The notes below the pieces were generated by a model. The model was given only the letters and a program-made list of their open reading frames with translations. It was not told the origin of the DNA and made no database searches. 64,000 bases of DNA, taken from positions 17,206,475-17,270,474 of the forward strand of contig CM067356.1 in assembly GCA_034190875.2 (NCBI GenBank), in the 5' to 3' direction. This DNA comes from Urechis unicinctus (Eukaryota > Annelida > Polychaeta > Xenopneusta > Urechidae). Positions 15,829-25,079 of this stretch are shown one piece after another (position 1 is the first letter of the stretch; each line of letters opens with the position of its first letter). The position numbers and the translations under genes were made by a program.

Positions 15829-16494
15829 CTATATATCAAGTTCAATTAGGAGTGAAGCTACAGACCAAGTTGCCCCTCGGTTTTGTGTGGTTGTATAAAA
15901 GTTAATAACGTTGCCTTCTTCTAGATGTAAAGCCTGGTCTAAAGTTATTACGACAGCCCGTTGGTTAGCAGGCTTACTTATTCCTACCGCTTGGTTTGTT
16001 CCATTAATAACAGGAACGACTGCTATTGGAGCAGTATCAGCACCAACACCCGAAGACAACCCCATACGAATGATCTTGCCATTACATAACATGGTATATC
16101 CACAGATTGAGTCTTGTGAGTCTCGACCCCTAGCCCCATGGCCAAACGACCACTCATATCCTCTGCGAAGAGCACCACTTGCTTCTGCCCATATAGTAAT
16201 GAGTGGTTTCGTCTTTTCATCTACGTATCGACTCAGGTACCTGTTCTGCTGTCTATATTCAGCATCAATATACTTTTTATGAACAGCATCCTTCGGTGAA
16301 ATCGGGTCTCCCAACTCAACGATTTTATTATCTCCCATTTCAAGGTCTCCAGTCATAGTACCGCCACTTTTATCCATTTTTTTTGAGTCACCAATAGATA
16401 CATAGGTCTTTGTGGCATATTCCGAGAGGTCGGCGCCCTGAACAGTGCTTGACGGTTTTTGCCTAGGTCCATAAATACTCGTTTTTATTGACAT
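15829..16494 (-). CDS. Phage-tail-fibre-like protein (221 aa)
   Basis: Residues 44-53 read GGTMTGDLEM, followed by DNKIVELGDP and KDAVHKKYID (to residue 77). This is the repeat signature of phage tail and collar fibres (GG-x-M-T-G-D-L-x-M, N-K-I, D-A-V-x-K-x-Y). Residues 100-221 form a separate, probably beta-rich domain starting IWAEASG and ending SLLIELDI. In phages such proteins bind receptors; here a receptor-binding spike on the capsid is a reasonable inference, since the next gene is penton-like. The C-terminal end of that upstream gene overlaps this start by 10 bp, which supports co-expression. The frame is open throughout. Confidence 0.75.
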   Translation of the reverse strand: MSIKTSIYGPRQKPSSTVQGADLSEYATKTYVSIGDSKKMDKSGGTMTGDLEMGDNKIVELGDPISPKDAVHKKYIDAEYRQQNRYLSRYVDEKTKPLITIWAEASGALRRGYEWSFGHGARGRDSQDSICGYTMLCNGKIIRMGLSSGVGADTAPIAVVPVINGTNQAVGISKPANQRAVVITLDQALHLEEGNVINFYTTTQNRGATWSVASLLIELDI

Positions 16495-17171
16495 CTTGTA
16501 AATTCAAGAACAACGCTAACAGGTAAGTCGTGGTTATCTAATAGCCTTCCTTTATTATCGCATAACTGAACCTTTAACTCATGCACTGTTCCGCTAGTAA
16601 CACGCTTACATACAGGATTAGTGAAGTTCGTGGTTATAATATCACCGAAAGAGCCACCCTCTAAGCCAACAACTTCAGGAAGCGTAGTGGGCGCACCATC
16701 TAGCATGTTGTGTGTGGTACTGACTTTATCGAGGTGAACATAAATTGTGTTAAAGATGCTAAAGTTGATGGGCCGGTCACCTATGTAAGTACCTGAAGGT
16801 ATCCACCCCCCACTGAGGCCGTCAAGACCCAACATTGTTAACACTCCGCCTGTTATGTGCGCACCCACATTGTCTGGAACTGTTAGGGTAATAACCCCAT
16901 TTACAGCATCAACCTTCAAACCGATACCTAATGGTGTAATATGCTCCTGAAGAAGGCTTAAGCTCCAGAGGCCTGGTTTTAATGCAGCATATCCTCTCTC
17001 TTCTGAATTCCTTGACCGCCATGCAATGCTCTCGTCTGATTCTAGATTGTACCAGCCTACAGTATACGTGATTGACCTTAGGCCAACACATAGATCGCCC
17101 GCAGTGTTGTCAATAGGTTTTTGCAGGGACACAGCGTCGCCGCTTTGAACATTAGACAGAGTGTGATACAT
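16485..17171 (-). CDS. Penton-like minor capsid protein (228 aa)
   Basis: The protein ends with KVQLCDNKGRLL and PVSVVLEF, which parallels the DIRDDTGRPI...VTVTLHF ending of the penton-type proteins of element 2, and it is predicted beta-rich. Its N-terminal part (ITYTVGWYNL) recalls the EIQYP.TWYN strand of those proteins. A single-jelly-roll minor capsid (vertex) role is therefore inferred; similarity is weak outside these strands. I start it at the ATG at 17171 rather than 17189 because the oppositely directed neighbour starts at 17178, leaving a 6-bp gap. It heads the leftward cluster. The frame is open throughout. Confidence 0.65.
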   Translation of the reverse strand: MYHTLSNVQSGDAVSLQKPIDNTAGDLCVGLRSITYTVGWYNLESDESIAWRSRNSEERGYAALKPGLWSLSLLQEHITPLGIGLKVDAVNGVITLTVPDNVGAHITGGVLTMLGLDGLSGGWIPSGTYIGDRPINFSIFNTIYVHLDKVSTTHNMLDGAPTTLPEVVGLEGGSFGDIITTNFTNPVCKRVTSGTVHELKVQLCDNKGRLLDNHDLPVSVVLEFTRCQ

Positions 17172-17177
17172 AGCACT

Positions 17178-18488
17178 ATGAATAAACAAGCCTTTAGTTT
17201 CAATAGAAAAGCTACATATGAAACGGGCGGGGTGTATCCAGCCTCATATGGTGTGGGAGATAAACTAACCCGACAAACAATTCAAGTTGTTCACAATGGT
17301 GGTGCATTCACAGCAAAGTTTCCTGATCTATTCAGTAACTATAATGTGCTGCCGGTAACAGCGGACAAAGTAGTAAAAGACTGGTTGACAAATCCAATGC
17401 AGTTTTGGCAGAACCAGTTAAACTTTGCAGTGTGGTGTGCAACAGCCGGCTGCGGCGTGTCATCCCACGACCACCTCGAGGCTGGGATTCCACTCGTGAA
17501 AGCTCTCTACACCTTTCACCTTTATTACACAGTGCGTCGCCTAATAGCAGAACTGCAAGCGCCTCTACCTCAGGATCATGCCTATGACCCCTATAACAAT
17601 ACATATGACAAGAGGGCATATGAGAGACTCTTCACTAACTTTGGTGTTCAACCAAACACAGACTGGCGCCAGAAGGCAACCGTAGCTAATAGTGGTCTTG
17701 GTATCTTATATGCACATGATGCGTATGGTTACGGGAGTGTCGTCAAGGTTGCTGGTCGAAACGTTCGTTATGACCCTACACGGATGGCCTTTGAGGCGGA
17801 AAAGGATACAAAGCCAAGTTTTGCCCACGCGAGTAACCTACAATCCTTTCAGGAGAAAATGGGTGCTGTCTTACATCTAGCACAGGGACCTGAAGCAGAT
17901 GAGGCCTGGAGTACCTTCATACTGGACACGTCTGAGGGCTTTACACAGACCGGCGTTGAGCGAATTAACGACAGCATTCGGACCTATGTCTGGGCCATTC
18001 TTAGTGCTCAGGCGCAGACCCGCTCAGAGATACTAGGTGTTGGAACGTCCTTTGATGCCCAAAAACAATTTCAGGCTAACGTTGAGGATGCCATCAACTC
18101 CCCAGTGGATATTCCATCATCCATCCGACGGTATCAGAACGTCCTCCAGAATGCCTCCTCAAAGGTTGATTATGTGTTTGGAACGGGCCTGTTCATGGCT
18201 CCGTCTGATATGAGCCTCGCCATTGGAGACGTTGCTGGGTACAACAATCTGATTACCATTGCAACTGAGGAGCAGCAGATAGGCAGCAATGCTGATGTCA
18301 ACTCGGTTCAGGTGGTTCCAGATAGAGGAAGCTTTGACCCTCCGCCAGATACAGATATGGAACTCTCCTCTCCAGGGCCCGGCCCTATGGCCGAGACCGG
18401 TCTCTGTGGGGCGCACGAGGATGAGAAAACCGCTCTTATTGTAGGCGGAATCGCTATAGGCTTAGCTGTGCTTTGGTTTGCTACGTAG
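17178..18488 (+). CDS. C-terminally anchored conserved protein (436 aa)
   Basis: I choose the ATG at 17178 (MNKQAFSFNRKATYETGG). An earlier start at 17121 would run through the neighbour's start and adds no conserved sequence. A NYNVLPVTADKVVKDWL segment followed by NPMQFWQNQLNFAVWCAT is strongly conserved in homologues I recall from cnidarians. The C-terminus has a Pro/Ser-rich linker and then one hydrophobic segment (TALIVGGIAIGLAVLWF), so a tail-anchored or virion membrane protein is likely. It shares no recognisable domain with proteins of known function. Its 3' end overlaps the oppositely directed gene by 27 bp. The frame is open. Confidence 0.75.
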   Translation: MNKQAFSFNRKATYETGGVYPASYGVGDKLTRQTIQVVHNGGAFTAKFPDLFSNYNVLPVTADKVVKDWLTNPMQFWQNQLNFAVWCATAGCGVSSHDHLEAGIPLVKALYTFHLYYTVRRLIAELQAPLPQDHAYDPYNNTYDKRAYERLFTNFGVQPNTDWRQKATVANSGLGILYAHDAYGYGSVVKVAGRNVRYDPTRMAFEAEKDTKPSFAHASNLQSFQEKMGAVLHLAQGPEADEAWSTFILDTSEGFTQTGVERINDSIRTYVWAILSAQAQTRSEILGVGTSFDAQKQFQANVEDAINSPVDIPSSIRRYQNVLQNASSKVDYVFGTGLFMAPSDMSLAIGDVAGYNNLITIATEEQQIGSNADVNSVQVVPDRGSFDPPPDTDMELSSPGPGPMAETGLCGAHEDEKTALIVGGIAIGLAVLWFAT

Positions 18489-19787
18489 TAAGTCACGGAG
18501 TATCAGGAGGATAACTCCCCCCACCGCCACAACTGCGGCCCATATATGTTCTGCCATCCAACCAGCCACCTTTGCAGCTGACGTAAGCACCCATGATACG
18601 ATGGATCCAATGATTCCTGGAAGGGCAGCTGCTGCCTTACCGGCTAGGCCCTTCAGGACGTTTGCCAAGGAGTTCAGCTGTTTTTTAATCCATTCCTTTA
18701 AACCAGGCTTATCAGCTGGTGTCGGCGTTGGTGCCGGGGTTGGACTAGTGCTCCCTCCGCCCGTCAAAGCAACTACAAGGGTCGAGATTGCCAATCCAAT
18801 CGCAGTGAGTATGGAGGCGATTGTTATACCCTGCTCCCGGAACAGGTCGCGTACACGCTCAGCTAGTGTTGTGTCCTCGTTAAGAAGTCTGTTGATCGTT
18901 TCCCTGATGCGGTTAATTTGGGTCCTTAGACGGTTACGGTTTTCAGAGGCAGCCTCAATACGGGCACTCCGCAGGTCCTGCAGCTCTGCAAGCTCATTTG
19001 CTTGGAATCTCCATGCTCGACTATCACCCCTCCCTTCCTCCTTCAGGCTTGCCATTTTAGCTTTCCGCCGGTCTATATCCCTTTCAATCTCGGTTATCTT
19101 AGCTAGGTTATTGACCAGCTCACCCCTCTGAGTCTGCATAGCCTTGTCAAGCCCAATAAGCTCTCTGAGTGGTAGTTTGTTGTCTGTTTGTGTACCTAGG
19201 TCTTGGATGGTGTTATGAACGTCCTCTATGAATCCTGTTTCTTCCACACCACCTTGCTCTGTCACAGCTTCGAGGCTGCTCATTTCTAACTTTGGAAGTG
19301 CAGATTCCGCTTCAGCAGCAGCTTCGTCAACGCCTTGTAGGGCTTTTACTGCTTCTTTGGATAGTTCAGCGGTCACTCCAAGAGCTCGAGCAAGCGGTGT
19401 ACCACCGTAATCTAGGATACTCCTAGGAGAGAGGAATTTGTTTGGATTGTTCTTCCATGTCAGAAGTTTCCATTCTCGGTCCCACTTAACCCAAAGGTCA
19501 CCTTGTTGAGACGATCTAAACTCCAGAGTGGCCTGCAGCCCATGCTTAGACACTGCCTTCTCCCACCTCGTAACTAAGACTTCAGTTTCTTCTTTGGAAG
19601 CCACCTGATCTTCTGTTAACCCAGCAGGCATTTCAATAATAGCCCATGGTGGCATAGTCGAGTACGACGTATCTAAAGTTTCGTCAATCGGGTTAGTCTC
19701 CTCATCATCAAAGCTAGTCTCATTCCTATCCCCTCCCATAGCCCCTTCCTCCTCTGGGTCGTCAAATGCTGGGTTATCAAACTCCAT
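18462..19787 (-). CDS. Coiled-coil membrane protein (441 aa)
   Basis: An acidic N-terminus (residues 1-45) is followed by a globular part with LEFRSSQQGDLWVKW, then a long charged coiled coil (about 205-315) with ERDIDRRKAKMASLKEE and IRETINRLLNEDTTL. Next come a hydrophobic helix (GITIASILTAIGLAISTLVV, about 323-342), a Thr/Pro linker and an amphipathic to hydrophobic C-terminal half (PGIIGSIVSWVL, then WAAVVAVGGVILLILRDLL). Near-identical C-terminal halves are frequent in invertebrate genomes as hypothetical proteins, and the function is unknown. A membrane-spanning needle or membrane-perturbing virion protein is speculation. It diverges from the capsid gene across a 40-bp gap. Confidence 0.75.
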   Translation of the reverse strand: MEFDNPAFDDPEEEGAMGGDRNETSFDDEETNPIDETLDTSYSTMPPWAIIEMPAGLTEDQVASKEETEVLVTRWEKAVSKHGLQATLEFRSSQQGDLWVKWDREWKLLTWKNNPNKFLSPRSILDYGGTPLARALGVTAELSKEAVKALQGVDEAAAEAESALPKLEMSSLEAVTEQGGVEETGFIEDVHNTIQDLGTQTDNKLPLRELIGLDKAMQTQRGELVNNLAKITEIERDIDRRKAKMASLKEEGRGDSRAWRFQANELAELQDLRSARIEAASENRNRLRTQINRIRETINRLLNEDTTLAERVRDLFREQGITIASILTAIGLAISTLVVALTGGGSTSPTPAPTPTPADKPGLKEWIKKQLNSLANVLKGLAGKAAAALPGIIGSIVSWVLTSAAKVAGWMAEHIWAAVVAVGGVILLILRDLLRSKPKHS

Positions 19788-19827
19788 GTCTGTGTGTTAA
19801 AGATATAAGTGTAATTAAACATTCAAC

Positions 19828-21127
19828 ATGACGAGTACTTACGGACGCAAACTAAACCCACACCGCCGGATACGCGAACCCCTCGGGGTAAAGGGCGTGC
19901 GACAATCTGTAGTCGTTACAAACAATCCAAGCACTATTGATCAGAACCAACAACTGCTGGTTCGTTTCCCAAATCTAGGTGCAGAAGACGTCATTGTTCC
20001 AGGGACAGCACGGCTGGCCTTTACAATCACGCTGACCTCGACTGATGTTAACCGCACCATTGTGCAAAACCTGGGCCGCCGTGGTTAAGAAAATGACAAT
20101 CAAGATTTCTGGCAATGAGGTCATGTCTATTGATGACAGCGATATGTACCACTGTTACCACGACTTGTGGCGAACAGCACAAGAGAGACAGGGCCTTCAG
20201 TATCAGGGCATTGACACATCAGATGATAGAAACGCAACTAAGATACGACTGGGGGCAGGAGACAAGGTTGATACCGAGGAAGAGGACAAGGCCGTAGCCG
20301 ATGTGTATGGTAACAGGTTCTACGTTCCGCTTGATTTTGAACTCCTCGAGAGCCACATGCCATTCTACCAGAGCGCGCTTAATGACAGACTGGAATACGA
20401 GCTCACGTTCAACGACTACAACCGCGTGATTCACGCAACAGGCGACACCGCTGCAAGCTACAAAATAGATGGCATGGCATCTCGCTGGAGTATGACATGG
20501 TTACCCAAACAGAGTTAGCCCGCATGATACGCACCCAGTACACAGGTCGACTCTCGATTCTGTATGACCGTGTGCTTCGTCACAGGAAGCTTGTATACAA
20601 TAAAAGAGATACACTGTGGAACATCAACCTGAACGTGCCGGCTCGCAGCATGAAGGGCATCCTACTGCTCTTTGAAGACCCGACCAATGTTTCATACGCC
20701 AGGAAAACAGAGTCGTTCTACAACCCAAAGATAACGAAGGTCGAGGTGACCATTGAGGGCATCCCCAATCAGCTCTATGCCCAGGGTATGCGTGGCTACC
20801 AGCAGTGGGACGAGGTGAAGAAGGCCCTGTGCAGCAATGTGTAAACGAGACCCCAGTGTAGCAATAGCTGCAAAAGACTTGGCATTGTCAGACGTATCCC
20901 TAGGAGAGTACCTAACCACTAAGTATGCTCTGTGGCTCGACTTAAGGACGAGTGATGACGACCAGCTGCACGGTAGTGGCAGGGCTGTGGAGAATGCGTC
21001 TGAGGGCATCACCATACAGATCACGAAAAAGGCAGAGGCGGCTGGTGCATTGAACGTTTATATGTATATTGTAATGGATGCACAGCTTAACATTAAAGAT
21101 GGCAGGTTCGTCAGCGCAGTCTACTAA
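19828..21127 (+). pseudogene. Major capsid protein (double jelly-roll), broken
   Basis: The region recalls the capsid gene of related invertebrate elements throughout: NPHRRIREPLGV and NNPSTIDQNQQLLVRFPNLG near the start, KKMTIKISGNEVMSIDDSD, then FYVPLDFELLESHMPFYQ, NINLNVPARSMKGILLLFEDP, and a C-terminus with ASEGITIQITKKAEAAGALN. The alternating beta pattern and length (about 430 aa) fit a double-jelly-roll protein that forms capsomer trimers. The next gene, the ATPase, starts within its last 30 bases. It is broken, with two or three breaks. Confidence 0.88.
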
Positions 21128-21716
21128 GTTTACATTTCCAGATGGTCCCTGTTCGGCAATTGTTTGTGGGCAGACAGGATGTGGGAAAACCGCATTCATC
21201 CTCGACCTACTTGAAGGGCCCTTCTTTGGTGCCTTCGAGCATATTGTAATCCTCTGCCCTACCATACGTTTCAACGCGGACGCGGTCATGGGTGTGGGAT
21301 GATTCAGAGGTGTACGTGGTTGATCCAGGGGAGCGGCTCCATGACAACCTGAGGGCTTTCTACCATTGTTTTAAGGGCGAGCCAACCCTGTACATTATTG
21401 ATGACTGTTCGGCAACAAAGGCCCTAACCAAGAAGAAAGACATGTTATCCGAACTGGCCTTTAGCGGCCGCCATGCGCAACCCAAAGTGTCTGGGTCCAA
21501 AAGTACAACTCTGTGCTGACGGACTTACGTGAGCAGACTCGCTGGATGGTGCTCTTTCACACCAAGGACCGTGACTCGTTTGAAGACGCCTTACGTGAAA
21601 ATGATGTAATTCCAACAAAGGAGGAACGTGCCACAGTACGCCAACTACTAGCAAAGACCAAGCACGCAAAACTGCTGCTGAAGACTGATCAGCCTACTGC
21701 ATATGCCGTCGATTGA
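21099..21716 (+). pseudogene. DNA-packaging ATPase (FtsK/HerA, A32-like), broken
   Basis: A Walker A motif GQTGCGKT lies near the N-terminus after FPDGPCSAIVC, and a Walker B-like strand reads PTLYIIDDCSA. This order and spacing fit the A32-type ATPases that pump DNA into double-jelly-roll capsids. The start overlaps the capsid gene and the end overlaps the next gene by 14 bp, so the three form one tight rightward run. It is broken, with about two breaks. Confidence 0.85.
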
Positions 21717-22374
21717 AGTGATATTGGCCTTAATAGCAGCCGCTGCCTCAGTAATCAATTTAGGTTTCTTCATCTGGGTAGCGGTGCAGTATTTTGAAGC
21801 TCGAAGGCGTATACGTATATTCATGGATCCTGATACCATTATTGATAAACTCCTTGAACAGGACTCGACTGGCTTAGTGGAGACAAAGTCTGGGGGAGCG
21901 GAACCTAGTTGCACCCCTAGTGTAAATATGTCTTCTAAGAGAGATAGGCTTGCTGCCGTCATAGCCGGAGGTCAGGGCCGTCAGTACCTTGGTTTGAAGG
22001 GCCTTACAATTGACCAGGTTGAATCAATGTCTGACGAAGAGATCATAAAGCTGTATATGAGATACGAGGCTCGGCTAGGTACCAGCATGACACGTACTCT
22101 AGGTCAGACACTGCTACAGCTGTACTCAGGTATTGCTTGTATGTTTCTACCAATCCCACCAGAACACCAGCCAAGGCTAATTACAGATCTCGAGACGGAC
22201 CCGTTTGTTGGACACGCGCTAAGCACTGCCACTTGTGAGCTATATCATCGCTATGGTATGTTTTTAGCTCCCTTAACTGCGGCTTTAACAACAGTTAAGC
22301 ACTGTCAATTTGGAAAAACAAGCACCGAAACAACAGGGGCCGGTGGAGAGGAAGACACCACTTCCTTGCTATAG
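21703..22374 (+). CDS. Membrane-anchored conserved protein (223 aa)
   Basis: Residues 3-27 form a hydrophobic anchor (VILALIAAAASVINLGFFIW), followed by a basic patch EARRRIRIF. The C-terminal half is helical, with LKGLTIDQVESMSDEEIIKLYMRYEAR, where SMSDEE is the best conserved part in homologues I recall, and then LYSGIACMFLPI. No function is known. The start overlaps the end of the ATPase gene by 14 bp. The frame is open. It may be a virion membrane or scaffold protein; that is inference from position only. Confidence 0.7.
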   Translation: MPSIEVILALIAAAASVINLGFFIWVAVQYFEARRRIRIFMDPDTIIDKLLEQDSTGLVETKSGGAEPSCTPSVNMSSKRDRLAAVIAGGQGRQYLGLKGLTIDQVESMSDEEIIKLYMRYEARLGTSMTRTLGQTLLQLYSGIACMFLPIPPEHQPRLITDLETDPFVGHALSTATCELYHRYGMFLAPLTAALTTVKHCQFGKTSTETTGAGGEEDTTSLL

Positions 22375-22452
22375 TATGTGTTTAACTCTGATATAGCATG
22401 TGCTTAACTCCGCCGCTATAGCATGTGCTTAACTCTGCTATATACAGGTGCT
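22374..22452. repeat. Short tandem repeat in an intergenic gap of element 1
   Basis: Three to four copies of about 22-25 bp, consensus GCTATAGCATGTGCTTAACT, fill the gap before the next gene. The repeat includes TATA-like and GCATGTGC segments and could be regulatory. Confidence 0.7.
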
Positions 22453-22495
22453 TACTAAGAGCTGTCAATTGGACAAATAAATTTAGTAAGTAAAC

Positions 22496-22873
22496 ATGGA
22501 AGAAACGAACACGAATCAAGGGGAGACAACACCGGTGGAGATAACGTCAGTGACAAAAAACGCTAAAAGGGTTGCGGCAGGACGAAAGGGTGCTGCAGCT
22601 CGAAAAGCCAATCAAAATAAGCTTCTGAGAGAGCTCCGAGAGGCTAAGGCAGCGCTTACAAATGGTAGAGATGAAGCTGTCGAGCCAATATCAACGAGCA
22701 AACCTATGGAAAGGTGGACGTGGCCAACATGGGCTGTGCCTTTGGTTGTCGGCGGTGTTGGCGTGTTGGCATTGTATTGCTACAGGCACCAGATGGTAGC
22801 CTCACACTTTAAACAGGTTGTGATACAAAAGCCTCCAGACGCTCATTTAAAGGATCCGTTTTATATGGAATAA
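22496..22873 (+). CDS. Single-span basic membrane protein (125 aa)
   Basis: The N-terminal half is hydrophilic, with a conserved RVAAGRKGAAARKANQNKLL stretch that is rich in Arg/Lys/Ala and helical. One membrane span follows at about residues 79-97 (AVPLVVGGVGVLALYCY), with a short tail. The basic segment would suit DNA or membrane-surface binding, but the function is unknown. It is the first of three genes joined by one-base gaps or overlaps. The frame is open. Confidence 0.7.
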   Translation: MEETNTNQGETTPVEITSVTKNAKRVAAGRKGAAARKANQNKLLRELREAKAALTNGRDEAVEPISTSKPMERWTWPTWAVPLVVGGVGVLALYCYRHQMVASHFKQVVIQKPPDAHLKDPFYME

Positions 22874-22874
22874 G

Positions 22875-23114
22875 ATGACAACACCAATTACTGATGGAAA
22901 AATGCTCGTCAACGCTCTGTACCACGGTGTAGTTGTTTCCGGTATTTCAATAGGCTATGCCAAGCTTGCTAAGATGGCTCTGGGTGGTGGGGTGCCACGT
23001 CTTGATTTCACCCCACGGGACCTGGCTATGGCTGTTGCCGATGTATCACTAGCTATGGCCACAAAGGATATGCTAATTAAACAAGGAATCTTACCAGTTG
23101 ATATACTGAAGTAA
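22875..23114 (+). CDS. Small conserved protein (79 aa)
   Basis: It starts one base after the stop of the previous gene. The C-terminal half (RLDFTPRDLAMAVADVSLAM, then ATKDMLIKQGILP) is strongly conserved in homologues I recall from cnidarian genomes. The N-terminal half is mildly hydrophobic. No function is known. Its stop codon shares a base with the next start codon, so coupled expression is likely. Confidence 0.7.
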   Translation: MTTPITDGKMLVNALYHGVVVSGISIGYAKLAKMALGGGVPRLDFTPRDLAMAVADVSLAMATKDMLIKQGILPVDILK

Positions 23115-23536
23115 TGGCCACACTTGCTCTACTTGTTGGGGGTGCTCTTGTTAACGCCCTTGCATTCTCTGGGAGCAACTTTTTATTCTCTAAATTACGA
23201 GGCAGCCAAGTGGACGCGGAACGTAAACGCCATGATATGGCAATCGAGCAGCTTCAATCTGCTCAGGCAGCATGGGCCAAGAAGAGAACTGAGCGCCTAG
23301 ACTTCATCAATGAGCAACTGCGCCGCCAGGGCCACGCCGAGCATACTTTTAAGTATGCGGACGAGGCTATGCGTGAGTACGCCTTAATTACAAATAAAAC
23401 CGTCGACCCGCTGGGCTCTGAGCCTCAGCTTTCAGACTTCTACGAGCCCTCAGATGAACAGAGGGGGCGTGAGGTGGCGTTCATTATACTGGGTATGGCT
23501 GCGACTGGGCTGGTTGCATACAGGCTTGCTAAGTAG
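23114..23536 (+). CDS. Two-anchor coiled-coil protein (140 aa)
   Basis: A hydrophobic N-terminus (LALLVGGALVNALAFSGSNF) is followed by a charged helical middle (RKRHDMAIEQLQSAQAAWAK, then TERLDFINEQLRRQG), the conserved PQLSDFYEPS motif and a C-terminal hydrophobic segment (VAFIILGMAATGLVAYRL). Both ends can therefore sit in a membrane, with a helical arm between. Function is unknown. Its start overlaps the previous stop by one base. The frame is open. Confidence 0.7.
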   Translation: MATLALLVGGALVNALAFSGSNFLFSKLRGSQVDAERKRHDMAIEQLQSAQAAWAKKRTERLDFINEQLRRQGHAEHTFKYADEAMREYALITNKTVDPLGSEPQLSDFYEPSDEQRGREVAFIILGMAATGLVAYRLAK

Positions 23537-23566
23537 GTCATTTGGAGACTCGAACGTTTACTGTAT

Positions 23567-24562
23567 ATGGATCGTCGCATGCAAGAGATCTACTATAGTC
23601 CTAAGGGATACTGGAAAGGCATTACTGCTATCAAGAAGCTTGCGACAGAAGCGAGGGTTTCTGAGGAAGTTGCCAGGGGGTGGCTAACAAAGCAAGCTAT
23701 ATGGCAAATCTACCTGCCAGTGGCAAAACACATTCCCAGGCCAAAGTTTGATGTCCCTGTCCCCAATGAGGTTCACCAAGCCGATCTCTTATTTCTTCCT
23801 CATGACGTTGTGAAGCGCCGGACTTACAAGTATGCCCTAACATTGGTTGATGTGGCCTCGCGCTACAAAGCCGCTGAGCCATTGACTACAAAAGAGGCTA
23901 AGGAGGTCGCAGGTGCACTTGAGAGGATATACAAATGAGGACCGCTGCATTGGCCTTAACTACTTCAGGTGGACCCCGGACGGGAGTTTATGGGTGCAGC
24001 AAATCAGCTGTTAGTAAAACATGGAGTATCAGTCAGACGTGGCCGTGTGAATATCCATCGAGACCAGGGTATAGTGGAACGCTTTAACCGAACCCTTGCT
24101 GAACGACTCTTTGGTCACCAGTATGCCGTAGAGTTAAGAGATACTGGAAAACGATTGACTGAGTGGGTTTCTCGACTGCAGGCTGTAGTCTCTGCGATAA
24201 ATAATGAGGTGACACGCTTGACTGGAAAAAAACCTAAAGATGCTATAAAGGCAAAACGAGTTGCACAAAAGCCCTCTGCAGTCGTACCAGGGCGCCCTCT
24301 GGGGGTCAAAGAGCAAAAGCTTCCCTCTGATGTTGGCGTTCGCTACCTCTACCAGCCTGGTGAGGCAGAGCAAGACCACCGGCGGCGGGCCACTGACCCT
24401 GTGTGGTCACTCAATGTTTACCGGATTGGAAGCTCTGTCACTAAATCTGGTGAGCCTGTACTATACTATTTGCTGGATGGACCTCTCCGTGGCTTTGTAA
24501 AGGAGGAGTTGCTTGTGGTGCCGTCCGATACCCAGTTGCCGCCAGACGGTATTACCAATTAG
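23567..24562 (+). pseudogene. Retrovirus-like integrase (rve, DDE), broken
   Basis: Three catalytic segments of the DDE integrase core can be recognised in order: HQADLLFLP, DPGREFMG and QGIVERFNRTLAERLF. An N-terminal helical part (ITAIKKLATEARVSEE) resembles the DNA-binding arm of Polinton integrases. The C-terminal part is beta-rich, as in the family, without the chromodomain found in element 2. It would join element ends to target DNA, usually making 6-bp target duplications. It is broken, with one or two breaks. Confidence 0.85.
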
Positions 24563-24588
24563 ACTAATAGATATCTATATATATAACA

Positions 24589-24903
24589 ATGGTAGTATTT
24601 GACAATAAGTGCCCATGGATATTGCTCGGAAAGAAAGTCCCCTGTAACAGGCCCTGTACGCAAGAGCAAGAGTTTTGTAACTTACACAGATATAAGATAA
24701 AACATGGTGTCATTAATCGTCTTTGTACGGGTTGTCAGAAGGCTATAAAAAATAATAAGGTAGGATTGTATATGGATTGTGGGTTCGATAAAGTCAAACA
24801 CAGTCGTCTTCGTCTTGCCCAAAAAATTGCTTCACAACGGCCTATAGCTGGGGACACTGACTCGCCAGTCGGCGCCACTGAACGGGGATTCCCCACTGTA
24901 TAA
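24589..24903 (+). CDS. Cys-rich putative zinc-binding protein (104 aa)
   Basis: The N-terminal half has regularly placed cysteines: KCPWILLGKKVPCNRPC, then EFCNLH, then LCTGCQK and MDCG. This can be read as a zinc-ribbon-like fold. Similar short C-x-W-I-L-x-G-K-x-x-P-C proteins occur beside related PolB genes as I recall. A TATA-like stretch (24569-24584) lies directly before the start. The C-terminus is low in complexity. The function is unknown; a nucleic-acid-binding role is inference. Confidence 0.6.
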   Translation: MVVFDNKCPWILLGKKVPCNRPCTQEQEFCNLHRYKIKHGVINRLCTGCQKAIKNNKVGLYMDCGFDKVKHSRLRLAQKIASQRPIAGDTDSPVGATERGFPTV

Positions 24904-25079
24904 AAATAGAAATCTTGTGGCGCTGTCAACAACATGGTTTGTCAGCTATGTGCGACGAAGCTTGGCACCTTGTCAGAGACGGGTGTTTACTGCATAGGTC
25001 AAAGTCCGCTCGCTGTATTGTTGTTGCCTTTTGTGTATCAACGAATTCCCTTTTAGACTAATGGAACTGTATAGTAAAC
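24904..25079. other. Intergenic gap in element 1
   Basis: Short AT-rich spacer before the polymerase gene, with no feature I can support. Confidence 0.4.

Noticed and set aside
18478-19131. 217-codon plus-strand frame
   Set aside because: It is the antisense shadow of the 441-aa coiled-coil protein, whose homologues read on the minus strand.
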